A stretch of 64,000 nucleotides of DNA from Polytrichum commune (GCA_950295325.1 OX485804.1:35142429-35206428), one strand, 5' to 3'; positions 1 through 12,176 are shown, numbered from the stretch's first letter. A program made the numbers and translations. The notes: generated by a model from the sequence alone, not told the origin.

Positions 1-1199
1 AACAATATTTTCGTAGGTTTTTATTTTTATTTTTCCTAATCTTAAATGAATTTTTGGGTTGACTATTATTGGGAGTGGAGTCAGTGGACATCTAAAAACC
101 ATTTTAAAAAATCCCAAAATTTTTTAAACAAATTTCAAACCATTAAAATCTTGCTAGATGAAAGATCTAATGGTCCATTTAAAAACATTGGATTTTGTTT
201 TGAATTTTTTCGGTTTATCTTAGAAGTTGATTAAATAGTTGATCTAGAGTAGTCAACCATCTAGTCGACTACTTTAAAAAAAATCTAAAAAATGTAGATT
301 ATTAGATCTTGTAGCCAACAAGACCTAATGATTCATATATTTAAAAAAATGTGAGTGTTTTTTTCTTTTGCAATTGACCACCATGTTGACTGCAAAGTAG
401 TAGTCAACTAGGCCATGGACTAGGGGGTTGACTGCTTTAGTTTACCTTTGGATAAATTGTTGAACTTACCCCCCCCCCCCCGTGACATCTTTGGGTTTCG
501 GCATCATTCTGCTATCATAGGACGTGGGGTGATATAATGGACACTATCATGAAATACTTGGCTCTAGCCAACAGAAAAATGGAACCTACTATAAAATGAT
601 ATTCCAAACTGGGAGTTCAAGGAGGTTTTAGCCTTAACCATTCATGCATGTCTCTTGCCCACGGCTAGACACCCACCTCTTTCAACTGAGACCCCACAAC
701 TAATACTGAGGTAATGGGGTCCTACTAAAAACATGATCTCTATATATGAGAAGTTCATAGTGAAAGACAATGTATATGTACTAACGGCATGTTAGAAAAT
801 AGAATCATGTATTTATACATAGTTTTTCAATTTAATGTGATAAATGCCTCCACTACATATATAAATGATATATTATGAATTAAACAAGACTTTATTACAT
901 ATAAAATCCACTTTCGCTTTTCAATGAGAAGGCCATTGAACATTTTGTCATCCATAGCATGTGGCTCAATAATTGCATTAACAAAACAAAGACCAAAGCA
1001 CAATAACTCAACCACAATTTGGAGAGCAAACCTTAAGGAAACTCATGAGCACTCCAAGAACCCCCAATTTGTGAAAACTTAGAACCCCAAATGCAAACCC
1101 TAACAAGAATGGACATGGCAGCCATTGAGGACTATTACCATGTGACAACAATGAATGGAAATGTAAGTTGAATGAAACTAACACATCCAATATCAATTT
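1..1199. other. AT-rich non-genic stretch
   Basis: No reading frame longer than about 62 codons and no recognisable domain. A run of C lies at about 471-481. Nothing else could be supported here. Confidence 0.5.
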
Positions 1200-1500
1200 T
1201 TTGGATAGACCTTAGGACCTCTTTTTGTGTATCTACCTATACTCCAAAATTCTTAACAACCTTTTAAAATTTATAGAACACACAAAAATAATACATAACA
1301 TTATTAAGCAGTCTGAATCTACACTGGCTACAAGATCCCATGGTTATATTCTCGGGCCCACATGAATGAACGCACATTGCTTAATAATGTTATGTACCTC
1401 TTACTTATGTATACTATGTACGCTCATGTCTCAAATAACACCATTTCTTACACTCACGGTAGTTCATATGTGGTATGATGAATCCCACCCCCGGGGCTAT
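1200..1500. repeat. Dispersed repeat, copy 1 (pair with 21.2 kb)
   Basis: The flanks of this segment match 21240-21440 in the same order: a block around CAAAATTCTTAA, then TTATGTATAC, then TAGTTCATATGTGGTATGA, then a CCCCGGGG-containing end. The copy at 21 kb lacks the 105-bp insert at 1292-1396. The family is not recognised and it has no coding capacity. Confidence 0.6.
1292..1396. mobile_element. Short MITE with perfect 19-bp inverted ends
   Basis: TACATAACATTATTAAGCA at the left end is exactly inverted at the right end (1378-1396). The related repeat at 21.2 kb has no corresponding segment, so it behaves as an insertion with an empty paralogous site. The superfamily cannot be assigned because the target duplication is not clear. 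Confidence 0.6.
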
Positions 1501-1587
1501 TAATGGATGATACATTCAAGATCTGTTTGTTTAAATGAAAATGTCAATTATCGAAGACTTGTCTGGAGATTGTTCTTCAACTATGAC

Positions 1588-1740
1588 CATTTTTGCATTA
1601 AATAATCAAGATCTAACTTTGATGATAATGAACCATATTTTAATGGTTTCTTGAGGCTCAAAAGTTGGGTCTTTGCCTCCATATTGGGACTTGCTAACAT
1701 GAGTCGGACTTGGGACTTGGGACCCCAAGTGAACCGGCCC
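1588..1740 (-). mobile_element. MITE family E, truncated copy
   Basis: The right edge reads as the inverted terminus GGGCCGGTTCACTTGGGGTC and is followed by TTA. The interior matches the family E copies at 11.8, 14.9 and 56.1 kb in reverse orientation. The distal half of the element, with its hairpin, is missing. Confidence 0.65.
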
Positions 1741-1849
1741 TTAGATCCATATCTACCCACACATTACTAAAGTGTAAGTCTCCATTTCCTGTCCATTAAA
1801 TTAAGAGATCAAATCAGGCATGCTTATGATACACAAGAAGAAGAAACGC

Positions 1850-1995
1850 TGACCATGTGATCAGCGTGATTGGAATGCCCGTTCGACCCACCCTTGGCAT
1901 TAAACCCTCAGGGCATAATACCAGTGGTGTAGGACTACTAACCCCTCTCGGGGTGGGCACTATAGTGACACACTATACTAGTTTATGGTACACAC
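1850..1995 (-). repeat. Truncated SINE-1 copy
   Basis: In reverse complement this segment carries the same blocks as the 3' half of the SINE at 59961-60330: AACTAGTATAGTGTGTCAC, a CACTATAGTG motif, then a CGAGAGGGG-like block and a GGGCATAATG-like block. The promoter-bearing 5' part is absent. Confidence 0.5.
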
Positions 1996-2889
1996 AAATA
2001 CATAGATTGTAGTATAAGCCTGACATAGAGCCCACACTATTTCATGATTGAACTATGAGCTCTATGTAGACGTTTTCTAAGTTATGCATGAGCTGCTAGA
2101 CTAGGCTATTTGAGACAATAAAAAGTGACATTTTGGTGTTGATAATTTCATCTATGGGGATTTCTTAGAAAATTTATCCATCTTCAAATAATTACACACT
2201 TTCACTCAGGTTCTGTAATTGCAAGAATAAATCCAAATTTAAATGCATATGCATCCATGTACATGGATGAATCAAGTGTGATATTTAGACCAAAATCTAC
2301 AATAATGGGCTACCACAGTGAAAACATAATTCTTGCATTTCGATACTGTGCTAATAAATATTCAAAATAGGGTAGGGTGCCGATAAAATTAGCATGGTGT
2401 AACCTAATTCCACATATCAATGTAAGGTATTGAGGCCTTAACCTCTAAATGCTCAAGCCTTCACATTCCATTTTCAGACATTTCCAACACTAGTGCTAAA
2501 CGATTATGTTATGTAGCAAAATAGAGTCTGTTTTACTTGAAATCCAATTGTGTGGGTGTGAACCAAACTACATTTTATTCTTGCTTGTGAAATGTGAAGT
2601 TAATTGGACAAAATTTTTTAGGTCAGTTTGAGATATAAACAGGGCCTTCATCTTGAGAGTAGCTAGAGAAAACTCTAATTTATTTCATTTCATGACCATT
2701 TCGGTCATGCCACAAATTTTGGAAAGTTGGCACCTTTTCCACAAACAAGCCACTCCCAGAAATTTGGGTTTTTTTAGCAGATTTAGATGAAGTCCGTCAC
2801 CCACAAAGTTGGAGAGGCCACATGAGGCCATTTTGGGAGAATTCCCTTTTTTTCATGAAGCAAGCAACATGTAAACTGATTATTTTCCA

Positions 2890-3080
2890 AATTCATCCGG
2901 TTGAGTGGTGCACAACCTTGTGTAGAAAAGATTGGACTATGTGCTTTGTATATGATAACCATCCTAAATGAAAGAGGGTCTCTATTCCAAATTATATTGA
3001 AGGGAGGGTCTACATGACCACTTAATGAGCACAAGATTCCTCACTTTTATAATGAACAAGATATTTAGATGAGCTCAAAA
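2890..3080 (-). mobile_element. MITE family A, degraded copy
   Basis: In reverse complement it holds family A blocks: TATCTTGTTCATTATAAAAG, TGTGCTCATTAAGTGGTCA and a GGTTATCATATACAAAGCAC-like block. Both ends are eroded. See the copies at 35.2, 47.6 and 53.2 kb for better versions. Confidence 0.55.
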
Positions 3081-3277
3081 AATGGTGAGAAAAGCAACTA
3101 TGGCCTCGATTTGGATTTGCTAAATGACTCATTTAAGCAAATCCGCACATAAGGAACAATTGCTAGAATACCATCATAATCGACTTTGCAGATTCTATTG
3201 AAGAATCTTAGGATAAAATCTTATCATAAGATCCCATGATAAAATTCAAGATCTTATAAATATGAACTTGAACTTAG

Positions 3278-4235
3278 GGCCGGTTTACACTACAGTGGAG
3301 AAGGCCTCCGGTCGGTCAAGAATGCTTGGCCAAGACATGGTTATATGAGGCAAATGGTGGATGTGCCGGAGAAGAATTAAAGGCAATAAAATATTTCTTA
3401 AGGAGTCTTGACCGGTTGAAGTCTAAACACCTAGAGGAGAAGTCCACCGGAGAAGTCCACCGGTGAAGAGAAGTTCACCTAATGATGAGGATTTTTTGTG
3501 ATAAAAAACCATAATTCTCTACATTCACATTGTATCAAAAGATTTCAACAAGAATTGTGTTCATAAGAATTGTGCAATATAATGTTCAATTTTATTCAAA
3601 AGATAATGAAAATTGCCAAATTGCCAATTGTCAAGTTTGGCCCATGTAGGAAATAAATGTCTCCTTGGGTGTTTAAGAATGAAGAGGGGAAAACCCATAC
3701 ACATTGGACAAAGCACTACTCTTTGGTATTATTTAAGACATGCTCTCCTCTTAATCATCCTCATCAATTTCTCTCTTCTTATCTTTGATCTTCAATCATG
3801 GATAATCGAAGAAGAGAGATTTTTTGCTCTCTTATGATCTTTCTGGTTTTGAAGTATTTTATCGTTTCAACTATGGCGATACAAAAAACCATCATGTATC
3901 ACCATAATGCTTCAATTATGATGATGGCATATTTTTTGTTTGGGAGCAAGGAGAGGGTGGTGTGGAAATTTGATCGGCCGTTCCACAATTTCTACATCAT
4001 TCTCTTCCTCTATCTCTCTTCCTCCTTCAAACTCTTCCCTCAAATTCCTTGCAAGTCGAGAAGGGTGTTGAACATAAGCCCTAAAAGCACTTCTTGGAAA
4101 TTGCCTTGAGGGCTCAAAATAATTCTCACTACCAATGAGGTCATCCTCATCTTGGCTACTACCAAACTCAAATTGTGAGTAACCAGCCATTGCGAAAAAA
4201 AATTGCACAAAAAAAATCGCTAAGGAGCTACTACA

Positions 4236-4274
<39 letters not shown>

Positions 4275-4604
4275 CTTGCCAACACCTTAGGTTTTGAAAA
4301 AAACCAGATCTGAAATCTACGGTCCATATCTGTTTTTGAAAATTAAGTTTTGATTGAGTTGGGCTTCTCCGGCCTCTTGAGGCCGGACAAGAAACTCCTC
4401 CTCCGGAGAAGCCCAACTCCAAAAAGTGCCGCCATGTAGGCGGCCATGTCATTTTATCATCCATGAGAAAAGTTCACCACCATTGTTTTCTTCACCTAGT
4501 GTAAACACCCACCGGTCAAGAGTTGCATTTTCGACCAATCACGATTGAGAAACGCCCTTTTTTTCATGACCGGTGGACTTCTCCACCGTAGTGTAAACCG
4601 GCCC
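3278..4604. mobile_element. PIF/Harbinger-like element, non-autonomous
   Basis: Inverted ends GGGCCGGTTTACACTACAG and CACGGTAGTGTAAACCGGCCC-like sequence bound 1,327 bp, flanked by TTA on both sides (3275-3277 and 4605-4607), the usual 3-bp target duplication of PIF/Harbinger elements. Two short ORFs start near opposite ends and converge: a plus-strand one at 3798 beginning MDNRRREIF and a minus-strand one at about 4188 beginning MAGYSQFEFG with a (GA)n tract (about 4240-4271) upstream. I infer these may be the N-termini of the two convergent ORFs of a parent element whose middle was deleted. Neither contains a recognisable DDE or Myb domain, so the element should not be autonomous. Confidence 0.75.
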
Positions 4605-4654
4605 TTAGTCCAGTTTCACTTAACTATCAACCCCTAACCATCTCGTCCTAATCC

Positions 4655-4740
4655 TGCGTTTCCTATCCTAGAAGAAGTGGGCTAGTTGGGAGAAAGTAAC
4701 CATTTAAGACCCATCTACCGTATGCCCAAAAATCTATGAC
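4655..4740 (-). mobile_element. MITE family A, terminal fragment
   Basis: Contains GAAGTGGGCTAG followed by AACCATTTAAGACCCATCTA, which is the left terminus of family A in reverse orientation and matches the end of the 7.8-8.1 kb copy. Only the terminal portion remains. Confidence 0.6.
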
Positions 4741-4828
4741 CCGGGCACTAGAAACAAACGAAATTCACATCACATTTAGCGGTTGGCTTCCATGGAATCA
4801 TGAGATGAGGTGGCTTCCACACTATGAT

Positions 4829-5059
4829 CGGGGAGAACCGGCACTTAGTTACAATAAATGAACCGGTCAAGTTTGAGAAATAACCGGTTGAAGTTCATCA
4901 AAACTGCAAGAGAATTACCGATCATGTTAGAGGAATCTATAAAAAGAATATACCCAAATTTAATAGAAGGAAAACCGGAGGATGTCAACACGGAACCGGG
5001 TGGACTTGCAAACCCTAGGATCTCAACCCTATTAATTAGTATGCCCAAAAATCTCCCCA
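4829..5059 (+). mobile_element. MITE family B (AACCGG-rich), copy 1
   Basis: About 230 bp bounded by CGGGGAGA and TCTCCCC inverted ends, with several internal AACCGG motifs, GAACCGGTCAAGTTTGAGAA near the left end and ATGCCCAAAAATC near the right. A very similar copy lies 0.9 kb away at 5.75 kb. The apparent ORF through it is not coding. Confidence 0.65.
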
Positions 5060-5175
5060 ATCACTGCTTCCACGGCATCCTATTATTCATATTTCATGAG
5101 ACTATTACTGTACAGATCCTAGTGTCGGATCTTCAGCAAGACCTTGAGAGGCATCCTCCGAGTCACTGATACTAA

Positions 5176-5701
5176 GGGCCGCTTTACACCTAGAGGCCGG
5201 CCATTGAGGTCGATTGCATGAAATTTCAGTCCTTTTTGGGTTGGAGGCTGGCCTCAACTACACATTATAATAAGAGTATAATGGGGGCCAATTTTCCCAT
5301 ATGTAAAGGTCTTAGGGCCAAGAAGCTAGGCCAATTGAGTAAATCTAGCATACTCCAACAGATCTAGTATAATCTAACATAGAGCCGTTCATATTTCCAC
5401 ATAATCCAATGGATATAGTTTGCTAAAAAAATCATGTTTCATTAAAGAAAGTTTGTTTTATTGAAATTTGACATTGGCCCCGAGGTCAAGAATTGGCCTT
5501 CCGTTTTGGGTGCACCCGATTCAATGAGCTCGGGCCATGTCAGACCATGCATTTTTTATTAAAGAATTCATACCACCAAATCGGCCCGGCCTCTAGGTGT
5601 AAAGGGGTTGGGGCGGAGTTCAACCTTTTGGCCAATCACAAGTGAGGATTTCAAGCCTCTTACACGACGAATTGGCCCAGCCTCTAGGTGTAAAGCAACC
5701 C
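5176..5701. mobile_element. MITE family G
   Basis: The left end GGGCCGCTTTACACCTAGAG is inverted at the right end as CTCTAGGTGTAAAGCAACCC. TAA precedes the left end; the right flank is AAA. A second copy of the right terminus sits internally at about 5584-5612, suggesting an end duplication or nested solo end. No ORF. Confidence 0.65.
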
Positions 5702-5749
5702 AAAGTATAAAGTAGCTCAAATTCACCACATAGAGACCACTCCGATCAA

Positions 5750-5985
5750 TGATAGGGGAGAACTGGCAATTGGTTACAATAGATGAACCGGTCGAGTTTG
5801 AAGAATAACCGGCTGAAGTTCATCAAGACTGCAGGAAAATTACCAATCATTTTAGAGGAATTTATAGAAGAATATACCCCAATTTCATAAAGGAAAACCG
5901 GAGGATGTCAACATGTAACCGGTTGGACTTGCAAACCCTAGGATCTCAACCGATTATGAATGCCCCAAAAACCTCCCCGATCACT
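5750..5985 (+). mobile_element. MITE family B, copy 2
   Basis: Closely similar to the copy at 4.83 kb over the full length: AGGGGAGAACTGG at the left, GATGAACCGGTCGAGTTTGA, AACATGTAACCGGTTGGACT, and CCTCCCC at the right end. Same orientation as copy 1. Confidence 0.65.
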
Positions 5986-6261
5986 AACTCCGATCTCGAA
6001 TCCGTCAATAAGCATATATACCACTAAGTCGTAAATAGATAGTTTGACCCCACAAATTCAACCAACAATTTGACTGCTAAGGCGGCCGTTGCTTGCTAGT
6101 TTCCTCACAATAGCTACTGCAGCTGACTTCGCCATAACTAAGCTCTTGCCTAGCTCCTTGCCCTCCCCCCCCCCCCCCCCATCCCGCATCATGACTTTGG
6201 GTTAGCCTCAAAGTTTGTTCTAAAAACACGGTCGTCTTCACACCATCGATGTTATCTATTG

Positions 6262-6720
6262 TCCCAAGCTTAGTTGGCAAAGGACATGGCATGGTTTAAA
6301 AGCGGAGGTTTTAGGTCTCAAGTACTGACCCTTCCCTCGGTACCTAGAGATGAGGCCAGAATGTAGGTCTTCTTAAAAGAGACGCCTCTGACCTTTGAGG
6401 TTGGTTGCTTTTAGTCGTAGCTAAGAGGGCACAGGAAGCTGCGTTAACAAAAACCGAGGGTAAGATAGATGAGTGGTAAGGCATTTGGGGATGGGACAAA
6501 AACTATCCAACATGTTATTGTTCGGTAGATAAAACAATGAACATGTGTGAAAGTGACACTAAATATGAGGTAATTGCAACAGTGTAAATCTATAGCCCCA
6601 CCCCGGAATGTTATTTGGTTGGTGATTGTTGCTGTGGCACTTGGTAAGTGACTAGTTTTTCGGAAAGACATTGGTTATTTGCTAAAGTTAGGTGGGAAGG
6701 GGGCATTACTTTGTCAAATC
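6262..6720 (+). repeat. SINE-like repeat family S3, copy 1
   Basis: Matches 51005-51475 in reverse complement over about 450 bp, including TTAGTTGGCAAAG, GGCATGGTTTA, AAGATAGATGAGTGGTAAGG, GGGGATGGGACAAAAAC and the final TAAAGTTAGGTGGGAAGGGG. TGGCAAAGGAC fits 10 of 11 positions of an RNA polymerase III A box. The candidate B box (GGTCTCAAG) is weak, so a tRNA origin is only a suggestion. Confidence 0.6.
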
Positions 6721-7560
6721 TTCGTGAATCCCATATACATAATTTGACTTTGAGGATGGTCGAGTATATCTATATATCTTCCTCCCTAGTATCAACTAAC
6801 CCCAACCTTGATCCTGCTCTTGATGATTTGATGGGCTCGGAGGATATGCTACCTCAAAATTCATTAGTACTAGTATTGTTGTTGTTTTTTTTTTTTTTTT
6901 TTTTTTTTTTGGGTTTTTTTTCCCCTAGATTCATGAGGTGAAATCGCACTAAAAAAATAAATTCAAAAAAATATGAAAAAAATCAACAAAACAATGTGGT
7001 TTGACGGGTTGGTGCCAACTCTGCATTCATTATGACGTATCAACTAATGTTGTCACCAACAAACCAACCATGATAGCAGCTCCTTGCTTGTGTTCTAACC
7101 TCAAGTTTTAGAAAGGATTCATTTTATTTTATTTTATATTTTTAAATTCCATTTCTAATTTGAATAAAATAAAATAAAATAAAATGGCGTTTTCATTATT
7201 TACTGTGCAGCCAACATGCACATACTCATAAAAATAAAAATGAAGCACCTGATCAGTTTCCATAAGCAGCTATTGAAATATATATAGTCCAACTATAAAT
7301 CTATCTGGTAGCTGATTTGGGGAGATTATGATCATGGGGATGGATCTTAGATACCATGCTAACAATTGCTGATGTTTTAACTTAATGTACACATATGTGT
7401 GTGTGTGATTTCTGGTTCCTGAATTGGTGCATTAAAACACTGACCGAGGTCCGACAGCATATTACGAGAGAATTTTTAGTACTGACTTTAAGTGGTTGAT
7501 CTGAGACATCACTAACCTGAAGACTGTGACTTGAAGTTTGACTCCTGATGATCCTGCTTT
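6721..7560. other. Non-genic stretch with simple repeats
   Basis: Contains a T tract of about 26 at 6885-6910 and, at 7127-7184, an ATTTT-type block followed by its inverted ATAAA-type block that could fold back. No gene seen. Confidence 0.5.
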
Positions 7561-7775
7561 AGTGTCCGGGGAGAGTTTTGAGCATCATCAGTCAAGATCC
7601 TAGCGATTCCAAGTCCCACCGTTTACGTGCTGTGATCTTTCGATATTTCTTTATTGATTTTGGGGTTCATTCCATAGATTCCTCTAAAACAAGTGGCAAT
7701 TTTCCTGAAGGCTTGCAGTTCATCAGTCACTTCTCAAACCTCAACCGGTTCATCTGTAACTAGCAGTCAAGCTCG
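7561..7775 (-). mobile_element. MITE family B, copy 3
   Basis: Reverse-oriented copy: starts TGTCCGGGGAGA, contains CATTCCATAGATTCCTCTAA and ends near CAACCGGTTCATCTGTAACT. Order and spacing match the other family B copies. Confidence 0.6.
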
Positions 7776-7844
7776 ACCTTGCAAGTTTGATGAGCCACGG
7801 TAAAGACTTTGAGCACTTAATGTAGACGTGCCTAATGTGTTTCA

Positions 7845-8135
7845 AACACCTATATTTGAGTGGTATGTGGTTAGATGTGGCTCCAAGGATTGATATAAAA
7901 AAGACGTGTGTTTAAACGAGACTTGGACTGTGTGGTCAGAATATGAAAACCATTCTAAGTTCAACAGTCAATATAATTGCACAAGAATTTTCATTTTCGA
8001 TAATGAATAAGATATTCATATACTCAATTATTATTATTTGCTATCCATCTCGTACTGTTCGTGTGTTTTATCACCTAAGAGAAGTGGGCTAATCAGAAAA
8101 GTAACCATTTAAGACCCATCTACCTTACATGTGCC
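7845..8135 (-). mobile_element. MITE family A, near-complete copy
   Basis: Runs from TATATTTGAGTGGTATGTGG to AACCATTTAAGACCCATCTA in reverse orientation. It shares internal blocks with the copies at 10.9, 35.2, 47.6 and 53.2 kb and preserves the left terminal region (AGTGGGCTAATC...ACCTTA). Confidence 0.65.
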
Positions 8136-8689
8136 CAATGAAGATGGCTGTGGTCCGAGCTGTGTCTCAACTTGTTGGTCCCCGCTTTTCCTGATCTTCT
8201 AGATCGAATCTCAAGTTCAAGACTGAATAACTTGACCTGGTAGGCTTTTCGAGCCCAATGACTGGCACATGACGCACAAGATTTGGGCTTGATTGTGAAA
8301 TTCATCAATATTCCAAAAGGAATAAGGAGAAAGTTGGAACTAAAGCTCCACCACATGAATGCGCATTCCATAAGAAGAGCCCAGGCCCTCTTTATCTATC
8401 CTTGCATTGGCCCACCAAATTTGCAAGATTTGAGAGCGTGAGCTGCATGTGACTGCCACTTCAATCATTCAACCTGCTGTCATGCATCGCACACCGGCAG
8501 GTGGGCAGGTCACCCTCATGACGTAGGTTTAGGAAATGCACATTGCAGTACTTCAAAGTGCTACCGGCTCAAGAATTTCACTTTTGATCGAACATTAGTT
8601 CATGGTGACATACCTGCTACGACTGGTACATTTCTGCGTTGACTATCAGTCATGGAATTGGAATTTTGCAGTGACTCGTCAATCGTTGC

Positions 8690-8965
8690 CATTGACGATT
8701 GCAGCGCAGATGCATAAGGTATGTGGGTGTTATGCGGTTCGTTTTTCAAGTGGTTCAACTTCTACCGATTAGATTTACACAACGAAACTTGTGTTGCATT
8801 AGCAAATCTACGATGATGCATTATCAAAAACCAGATTGAAAGTCGGACCTCCCATAATTTGGTTATGGTAATTGGAAGCGTATGTTTGTTGAATCTCTAC
8901 CTGAATACGTCGGACCTCCAAGTTGACTTCACTATCGAGTGTGGAGTGATTAATAAAACTTGACG
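8690..8965 (-). repeat. Dispersed repeat family D, copy 1
   Basis: In reverse complement it reads TAGATTTGCTAATGCAACAC, then a TTTTGTTGTG-like block, then GAAGTTG and ACCAAATAACACCCAC-like sequence, as also found at 19.48 and 56.4 kb. No coding capacity. Terminal repeats were not resolved. Confidence 0.5.
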
Positions 8966-9017
8966 GTGTAGTGCGATCTCTTTTCAACATGTGTCTTCAT
9001 CAATTGGTGTTTGTTTG

Positions 9018-9105
9018 TTGATCCCCATCTAACCACACAGATTTTAAACATGTATAGCTGTCCGAACAAGAAAAGCAACCGAATAACACCCGCACATATA
9101 CCTTA
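9018..9105 (+). mobile_element. MITE family A, fragment
   Basis: Contains CATCTAACCACACAGATTTT and a degenerate version of the right end ending in CACATATACCTTA. A short eroded piece only. Confidence 0.35.
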
Positions 9106-9109
9106 GCGA

Positions 9110-10850
9110 CTCCGTGAATTTGTGCGACAAGGAAGGAATCTATGGACTTAATTTCAAACTCTTCGTGGAACTTTATACGTTATACGACATGACGCGGAGG
9201 CATTTCCAGTACCCAGGCTTTAAAATTGATGTGACCTACCAACTGGCTGACCTCTTGGCGGCCTTGATCAACTAAGATATGAGTCCAACTAACCCATTCA
9301 AGCCCCTTTTACTTACACTAGAAAGGTTGAGAAGTTGACGAACGGAAGAGCCTTCTTAGTTATATTAGGCTCAGATAACTCAAGCTTATTGTTCACTCAA
9401 GTTCACTGTCCACCAGCTTTAACTTCAACTTGAGAGCTTGGACTTTGTTACCAGGCTTCCAACGCTTACTAGATGATGCCTTGATGAATCCCATGTGCTC
9501 TCAGTCATAATATATCCTCATCTACCTACCTCATGGTGGTTGACTATAAATGTCGAGAGTTGCTCGAGTTAGACTGGTTTCATGGGTCCCAAACCAATGG
9601 GTTTTCAAGCATTTTTGATTCTCTTGTCAAGAATTTTGAGTTCGTTCTTTAGTACGAATTCCACCTTGTTATCTCACTTTGAGGATGGCCAACCCACATT
9701 TCATCGAAATATCGTATATAAAACTTTGAGGACAAGTCGAGCTGTCAATAATTTGAGCATCGGATGAAAGCATGTCAAATCCAAGTCTCCAACACCCAGA
9801 AATTGCAATTTTAATGAGCAGTGTTCAACTTGAGCTTTAGTTTGAGCGAAGAGCTCATGAAATCTCCGTTGTTTAGTACCATTCCCACTCGAGACTCAAC
9901 CTTTGAAGATAACCACTTCACACTTGCTCAAACTACTGAGACCTTCATGATTGATTAAGCTCTTAATAGTTTTAGCATTCACTAACAACATGTCGAATCC
10001 AAGTATCAAAGTTGCAAGTTCGAGCTAGACTCAACTCGAACTCGACTAGAAAGACACTACAAGGATCACAGGTCGTTGCCACTGGTTCCCCATGGGTTCG
10101 TTGCCACTAGATATTCTTTGGATATTGAAATCTATGATATCAACAGATTCGAATATCTTATCCCTACCTTTTAATGCAAAGAGCCAGTGACACAAATTTC
10201 TTGGTGCTTGCAGATTGAACAAGCCAAATTTGGTGTCCATACTGATGATGTTATATATTGTCAGCAGGCTTGGATACGCCATTTCCACACGTGATTGAAG
10301 TTCATTACCATGCAGAAGGTCCAAAAGCAAGGGAAGTCAGACTTGTCACCGATGAAGATGAAACTAAAGATTGATGCAGCTAGCTTTTACAACTTGGTCC
10401 TGTAAGATACTTTCATTTTGCTGACCATGAACTATGACCCGGAGCCAAAATTGCCAAATGACGTCCAAATCCCAATTGTTTACATGTACCTCATAATTTG
10501 AATCTTCAACCCTAATTTCTCAGCTACATGGGTGGTACTATGGATATGACATCACCCCATCACAAGGAGCATTGGTATTAGCTCATTCTCCACCTGACCA
10601 TGTACGTGTGCGCACGCGTGTGTGTCTCTATATAGAAATATGTTGTCGGTGTCATGGTCTTCCAAGTCTTCAAAAATACGTGGGCGGTGGAAATTATAAA
10701 GACAAAGACAACGAATCACTTATGATGGAGTTAGACTTTGTAATATGTAGACCCAGTTTTAGATTTCAACACATCCTAGACCAAGCCCTGTTAGGAAATA
10801 CATCACATTAAGGTAGGCGTCCCTGAATCAAACGCGACAATAACATGCAC
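9110..10850. other. Non-genic stretch
   Basis: About 1.7 kb with short ORFs only (up to 94 codons), none with a recognisable domain or plausible splice-linked partner. An alternating TGTGCGCACGCGTGTGTGT block sits near 10606. Confidence 0.45.
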
Positions 10851-10854
10851 ACCA

Positions 10855-11075
10855 CTTTATATTTGACTGGTATATGGTAAGCTATGGATCCAAGAACCGG
10901 CACCAGAATGGCATCTTGTGTTTTTTATTTTGAAATTGAAGTATTGTCTATGTTTAGAATATGCTAACCATTCTAGGTTCAACGTTCGACATGATTTGGA
11001 TCACTTATACGACCACTTAACGAGCACAAGAATCTTCACTTTGACAATGAACAAGATATTCATATGAATTCCAAA
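10855..11075 (-). mobile_element. MITE family A, copy
   Basis: Reverse-oriented: ATTTGACTGGTATATGG, AGAATATGCTAACCATTCTA, GACCACTTAACGAGCACAAG, AATGAACAAGATATTCATAT in this order. It lacks the distal terminal region. Confidence 0.6.
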
Positions 11076-11785
11076 CACTACCATACAAATGGAAAGTCTT
11101 CACCTCAGTTAAAGACATGTCGGTGACGTTATGTGTCGAAATGTGACATGACAAATTGTGGTCAGCTTTTTTATGGGTCTCCCTGCTAGGTGACACATGG
11201 CAATTTTCAAATGGGCCATCAGGTGAAACTGCTCGTCTGGAGTGGATTTCAAACCCAGTAACGTGGCCATGTATCAATTTTATTGTGAAGGCCGGCGCCG
11301 TCTAACCCTGGAAGCTGGTCAGCTTCTTGCGGTCATCCCAAGACAATATTGAATGCGTGGTCAATCCTTCTATGTTGCCCCCTACCTAGGTCTCAGTCAT
11401 CGTATTAAAACTTTCAACTCTATTACACCAAATTCAACAAGGATGAAGTATGAAAGTAGCTAGTTGGAGTCATCAAGAGGATCGATTAGTTCATAACAAT
11501 TCCTTCGAAGCTCATTACCAGAGACTCTCATATGCAGCATATCAACGAATAATTTATGAACTAGCGATTAGCTAGAACGTAGACTCACTGTCGGACAAAA
11601 TTAATGGATGATCAAGTTACAATTAGCCTTAGCTCACCCTACCTCTGAAGCTTATACCCTACCGCAAGATAATTTCACTTTGAAATCAGATTTGGTTTTT
11701 GCAAAGCCATTTCCAACAGACGCACCCAGTTAAGAAAATATTCATGGTTGACCTAGCACATGTCTACCAATAAGAGGACACGTGA

Positions 11786-12176
11786 GGGCCAGTTCACATG
11801 AGGACCCAAGTCCCGAGTCCCACTCATGTTAGCAAGTCCAAACATGGACGCAAAGCCGCAACATTTGAGCCTCAAATGCCATTCGAATATGGTTAATTGT
11901 TGTTAAAGTTGGATGTTGATGATTATTTTATGCAAAAATATCTGCAGGACTTGTGTTGAGAGTTGGGTTTAGTTTTTTGTTTGACCCAACTCTCAACACA
12001 AGTCCCACGTGTCACCTTCAAAAAGTGTTGTCATGTAGGCATCCATGTCATACTTAGGATTTAGGTCCCTATGTGGAGTGTTGAATCCCAACTTCCATGC
12101 TCTCGACGGTTGAGATTGCATGAATGAACTTCAAGTGACTTGTGAGTTAGGACTTGGGACCCCGTGTGTACCAACC
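11786..12176 (+). mobile_element. MITE family E, full-length with internal hairpin
   Basis: Left end GGGCCAGTTCACATGAGGAC; the right end reads GGTTGGTACACACGGGGTCC in reverse complement. TGA flanks both sides. A perfect 22-bp inverted repeat (11947-11968 and 11984-12005) with a 15-nt loop sits near the centre and is conserved in the copy at 15.06 kb. No ORF. Confidence 0.7.
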
